In this document: piece by piece, positions 60,946-64,000 of the stretch
Layout: each line of letters begins with the position of its first letter
Numbering within the stretch: the first letter of the stretch is position 1
Origin: Amyelois transitella
Taxonomy: Eukaryota > Arthropoda > Insecta > Lepidoptera > Pyralidae
Direction: 5' to 3'
DNA: 64,000 nt
Assembly (NCBI RefSeq): GCF_032362555.1
Contig: NC_083513.1
Coordinates: 8,432,001 to 8,496,000 of the forward strand
Notes under the pieces: model-generated
The model's database searches: none
The model's input: the letters and a program-made list of their open reading frames with translations, nothing else
What the model was told of the DNA's origin: nothing
Made by a program: the position numbers and the translations under genes

Positions 60946-62315
60946 TTACAAATGAAAATTTACATAAAGCCTTCGTTATCAGCTGCGCGTTAAAAGGTAT
61001 GTTAGCCCACCTGTTCGTCCTATAATACAGATGAGATTTCGAAGTGATAAATGATAAAATTCCACACCTCCCGTATAAATACTCTGTGACATTTTCAATT
61101 GTAACTTGATATGAGACAAGTTAATTAAACCCATGGCCCGAGGCGTACGATGATATTTCTATCAGCTTTCCTGATATTACTCTATGTAAGTGTTAAAATT
61201 ACACAGATACAGACCTGTCTGGGGCCGTCCAGTTATGAAATGTTATAAATTGAACATGTATTTATGTGACTTATCAATATTGTTCTCGTTTATTGAAATA
61301 AATTATATAGTTTCCACTTTTTCAAACACATTCTTTGTCGATTAATGGAATTTTACTTTTAGTATTTGTTCATCATAAGTGAGTTGGAAACATCGACGAA
61401 ATACGTAGTTATATAAAGATATAATAAGTATAATAAATATGTATAGCATATATGTAAGATATATAAAGATTAACATTAATAGTTATTTTAATAAAGTCTA
61501 CACGTAGGTACATATAATTAATTCAAAATTACGGAGGATTGAAATGCAGCAGGGATTTCAAAAAGACAAGTTGAAGTCTAGAAACCCATATCTAAAAGTT
61601 AGATTTTAAGTATCTAAATGTAAATGTTTAGAAAGTTATATGGGTGGGTGGGTCAATTTTTTTTCAAAATACCTAATTTGACATTAAATTTGAACATTGA
61701 ACGAAGATGCAAAGGAATGCAATGCAAAATTTTATTTTTAATACTTTCCTTCATGCACGTTTCACATACATATATTACACATGTTACTATCGAAGTTATT
61801 TAATTAACTGTCTTTATTATATTCACAGGCGCATTAACTCAGATCAATCATGGTTTGTCATGTGTTCCAATTTTTTATCATTCGTCATCGGTTCTCATCT
61901 TCGCCGCTATCTGTTACAATAAAAAATATCGAAGGTTTCGCAGCTCTTAGTCTATATAAAAGATCATTAATATGATTTTGCACGCACACTGAATGACCTC
62001 AAATTCGTCTCTTGAACCGTGTTCAAAACTGGCTTTTTCTAAAGGTACCTTTACCTTCGAATCAAAAGACAAGAAAGGCGATTGTTTGACTCGTCTATTT
62101 GAAACCGTTGAAATTAATTTAGCTGAAATTTGATGCACGTATAGTTAAATGCCTCAGTAAAGCTTATTTTTATATTTTAATAAATATTGTTTATTGTTGT
62201 AAATATTTGTTGTAATATAATATATACTTAAGAATGTGTATGTAAATATAATTATTACCAAAGATAACGATTTTTTTTCGAAATATGACTTAGACAGATC
62301 TTCTGCTTCTTAATG
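60946..62315. other. AT-rich DNA, nothing recognised
   Basis: No gene evidence on either strand. Confidence 0.4.
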
Positions 62316-62317
62316 GT

Positions 62318-62420
62318 GTTAAGTCGCATTCTTACGTATCTGGAGAAGAGCCCGGAAGGCGCCTTTTCACCATGATTCTATATAAGTCAGGTTTCTACAC
62401 GAAGCGAGTCCCTAAGACCA
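62318..62420 (+). repeat. Repeat family C fragment
   Basis: CTGGAGAAGAGCCCGGAAGG, CACCATGATTCTA and TACACGAAGCGAGTCCC. Confidence 0.65.
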
Positions 62421-63743
62421 ATGTATGAAAAAACACTCAGAAATTTGAAATACAGATCAAATAATGACCATTCGTTAACGCAGGGTTCTATAAAACTGAC
62501 TGCCCTGACTGACAAATGCTGGTGTATATTCAAGATTTAAACTTTTTTGTATCCTTATTAATTTGAGTTTGTACTTGTGCCGTCGGCTCCGTAAATTTGA
62601 TTGATGTAAACGACCCACATACCGTACCCGTGTTAATAATTCAAGGAAGAGGTAAAAAGCGGCCCCGAACACCGAGGGTTCCGTTGGGAACCAATTTAAA
62701 CATTTCGTTTTGGAGCCGAGTAATTACGACCAGTCTGTACGTAAAGTGAAGCTTTCAAAGGATTGCAAGATGAAGCAACTAGGACTAAGGACCAAACTTG
62801 TCAGTCAGAGCGACAGTGAAACTCAATCGTGAAAAAAATATGTACCGTAAAATTGACCTGATGTTACTCTTGATTAGTGGTTTACGCAAGTTCCTTTACT
62901 AGAGATGGTGCAGTCAAAGGTCTAAAACAGCAGAATGTACCATCATTCTCTCATTAATCTGATTATTTGTGTCTGATAAATATTCTATATTTTTATAAAC
63001 CCGGTTGTATTTTTAATTGTTGAATTTAAAACCCAAAGCTTAAAAGCTAACCAAATCTTGGGATTATACTTTCACCGAATGTTGTGTACGGATTAGAGAT
63101 TTAAAAGACATAGTTGGAGCTGTTAATCTTAAAGAATAACATTTACGGGACGTTTGTTGCGAATACTGTCTTTGTTTTCGGGTCATTATTTTCTGATCTT
63201 AAATAAAAATTTAATTAATTTGTACTTAGTTGTTCATAGTTATCGCATATTATTCTATAAGGTCACTCCAAATCAAAATATCTTCAGAGAGAGCGCAGAT
63301 CCAGATAAAATATAAAGTACTAAATGTACATGCACTAAAGGTAACATGCAGTTATAATAAAAGCGATTTAGAATAAAAATCAAATTACAAATTGAATCAT
63401 CAAAGACGTTGTATGGCTGTAATTTGACATGATTTTACAAATCACAAAGATGACCATTATCTTTTTAGTAATGGAAGCTAAAGACAGAGTTGAACTACTG
63501 TCAGAAACTATTTTCCAAATCGATCACAGTTATTTACACGGTGTCCATTTTTAAAATTGTATAGTACCATTTTTCAACACTAAGAAGGGTGCTTGCAACA
63601 TTGAAAGAGTGGAATAACATACAATTTTGAAAACGGACCTAATGTAAAAATGATTGAACCCTGGTGGTCGGCGCCCGAAGCTCAAAGGCTACGTTTCAAA
63701 ATGACGATTGTACAGAAGATGGCTCATAGTGATGATCCTTTTG
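62421..63743. other. Gene-poor DNA; one initiator-like site
   Basis: TTGTCAGTCAGAGCGACAGT near 62798-62820 contains initiator-like TCAGT. No TATA or coding exon follows. Confidence 0.3.
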
Positions 63744-63997
63744 ATATAAATAAATAAATACGGGACAAATTACACAGATTAAGTTAGCCTCGAAGTAAGT
63801 TCGAGACTCGTGTTACGAGATACTAACTCAACGAAACTATATTTTATAATAAATACTTATATAGATAAACATTCAAGACCCAGGCCAATCAGAAAAAAAT
63901 TCTTTTCTCATCATTCCCTGACCGGGATTCGAACCCGGGACCTCCGGTGTCACAGACAAGCGTACTACCGCTGCGCCACAGAGGCCGTCATATAAAT
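63744..63997 (-). mobile_element. tRNA-derived SINE (family B), full length, probable 8-bp duplication
   Basis: The head starts at 63989 (GACGGCCTCTGTGGCGCAGC, containing the A box) with B box GGTTCGAATCC, then the body and a TTTA-type tail. ATATAAAT occurs at 63744-63751 and 63990-63997; because the tail is similar, this duplication is tentative. Confidence 0.9.
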
Positions 63998-64000
63998 CCA

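Noticed and set aside
63917-63989. tRNA gene on the minus strand
   Set aside because: Same tRNA-derived SINE head with attached body and tail.

Overview
The window is nuclear DNA from a moth or butterfly (Lepidoptera). The strongest evidence is an eclosion-hormone gene of the lepidopteran type, supported by AT-rich intergenic DNA, spliced genes with small exons, and dense lepidopteran retroelement debris. Four protein-coding genes can be read with confidence, all from spliced exons: a tektin-2-like axonemal gene (+, 14538-18607, first exon not found), eclosion hormone (+, 23271-26442, with a TATA-driven noncoding exon near 20071), an HP1/chromobox-family protein (-, 30928-27912) and the RNA polymerase I subunit RPA12/POLR1H (+, 33669-34931).

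Layout. 1-575: 5' end of a Ty1/copia-type element on the minus strand, running off the window. 580-14500: no host gene, mostly SINE-like copies, a nested LINE complex (8382-10620) and short LINE stubs. 14500-35100: the gene-rich core; eclosion hormone and the HP1-like gene converge, and the HP1-like and POLR1H genes diverge from a 2.7-kb interval carrying DRE-type motifs. 35100-64000: gene-poor, with a CpG-rich candidate promoter/first-exon zone (36100-37930), a possible small secreted-protein gene (47145-48792), a LINE insertion with an intact partial reverse-transcriptase frame (50786-51783), and an orphan exon (59526-59702) that probably begins a gene extending past the right edge.

The genes do not form a pathway; each is independently regulated. 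What ties the window together is a repeat system. One SINE-like family (about thirty copies or fragments, called SINE-A here) and one LINE family (called LINE-T here) share the same kind of 3' tail: a short stem-loop, then GTGATT and a (TATG)n run. The stem differs between the two by a compensatory base pair, and the caps are GNRA-type in SINE-A and UNCG-type in LINE-T. This suggests that SINE-A is mobilised by LINE-T through a shared 3' RNA hairpin. Several copies have target-site duplications, and three sites are fold-back (inverted) products of the same system.

Limits: splice sites, promoters and family names come from reading the sequence only. No alignment, folding or database search was run.
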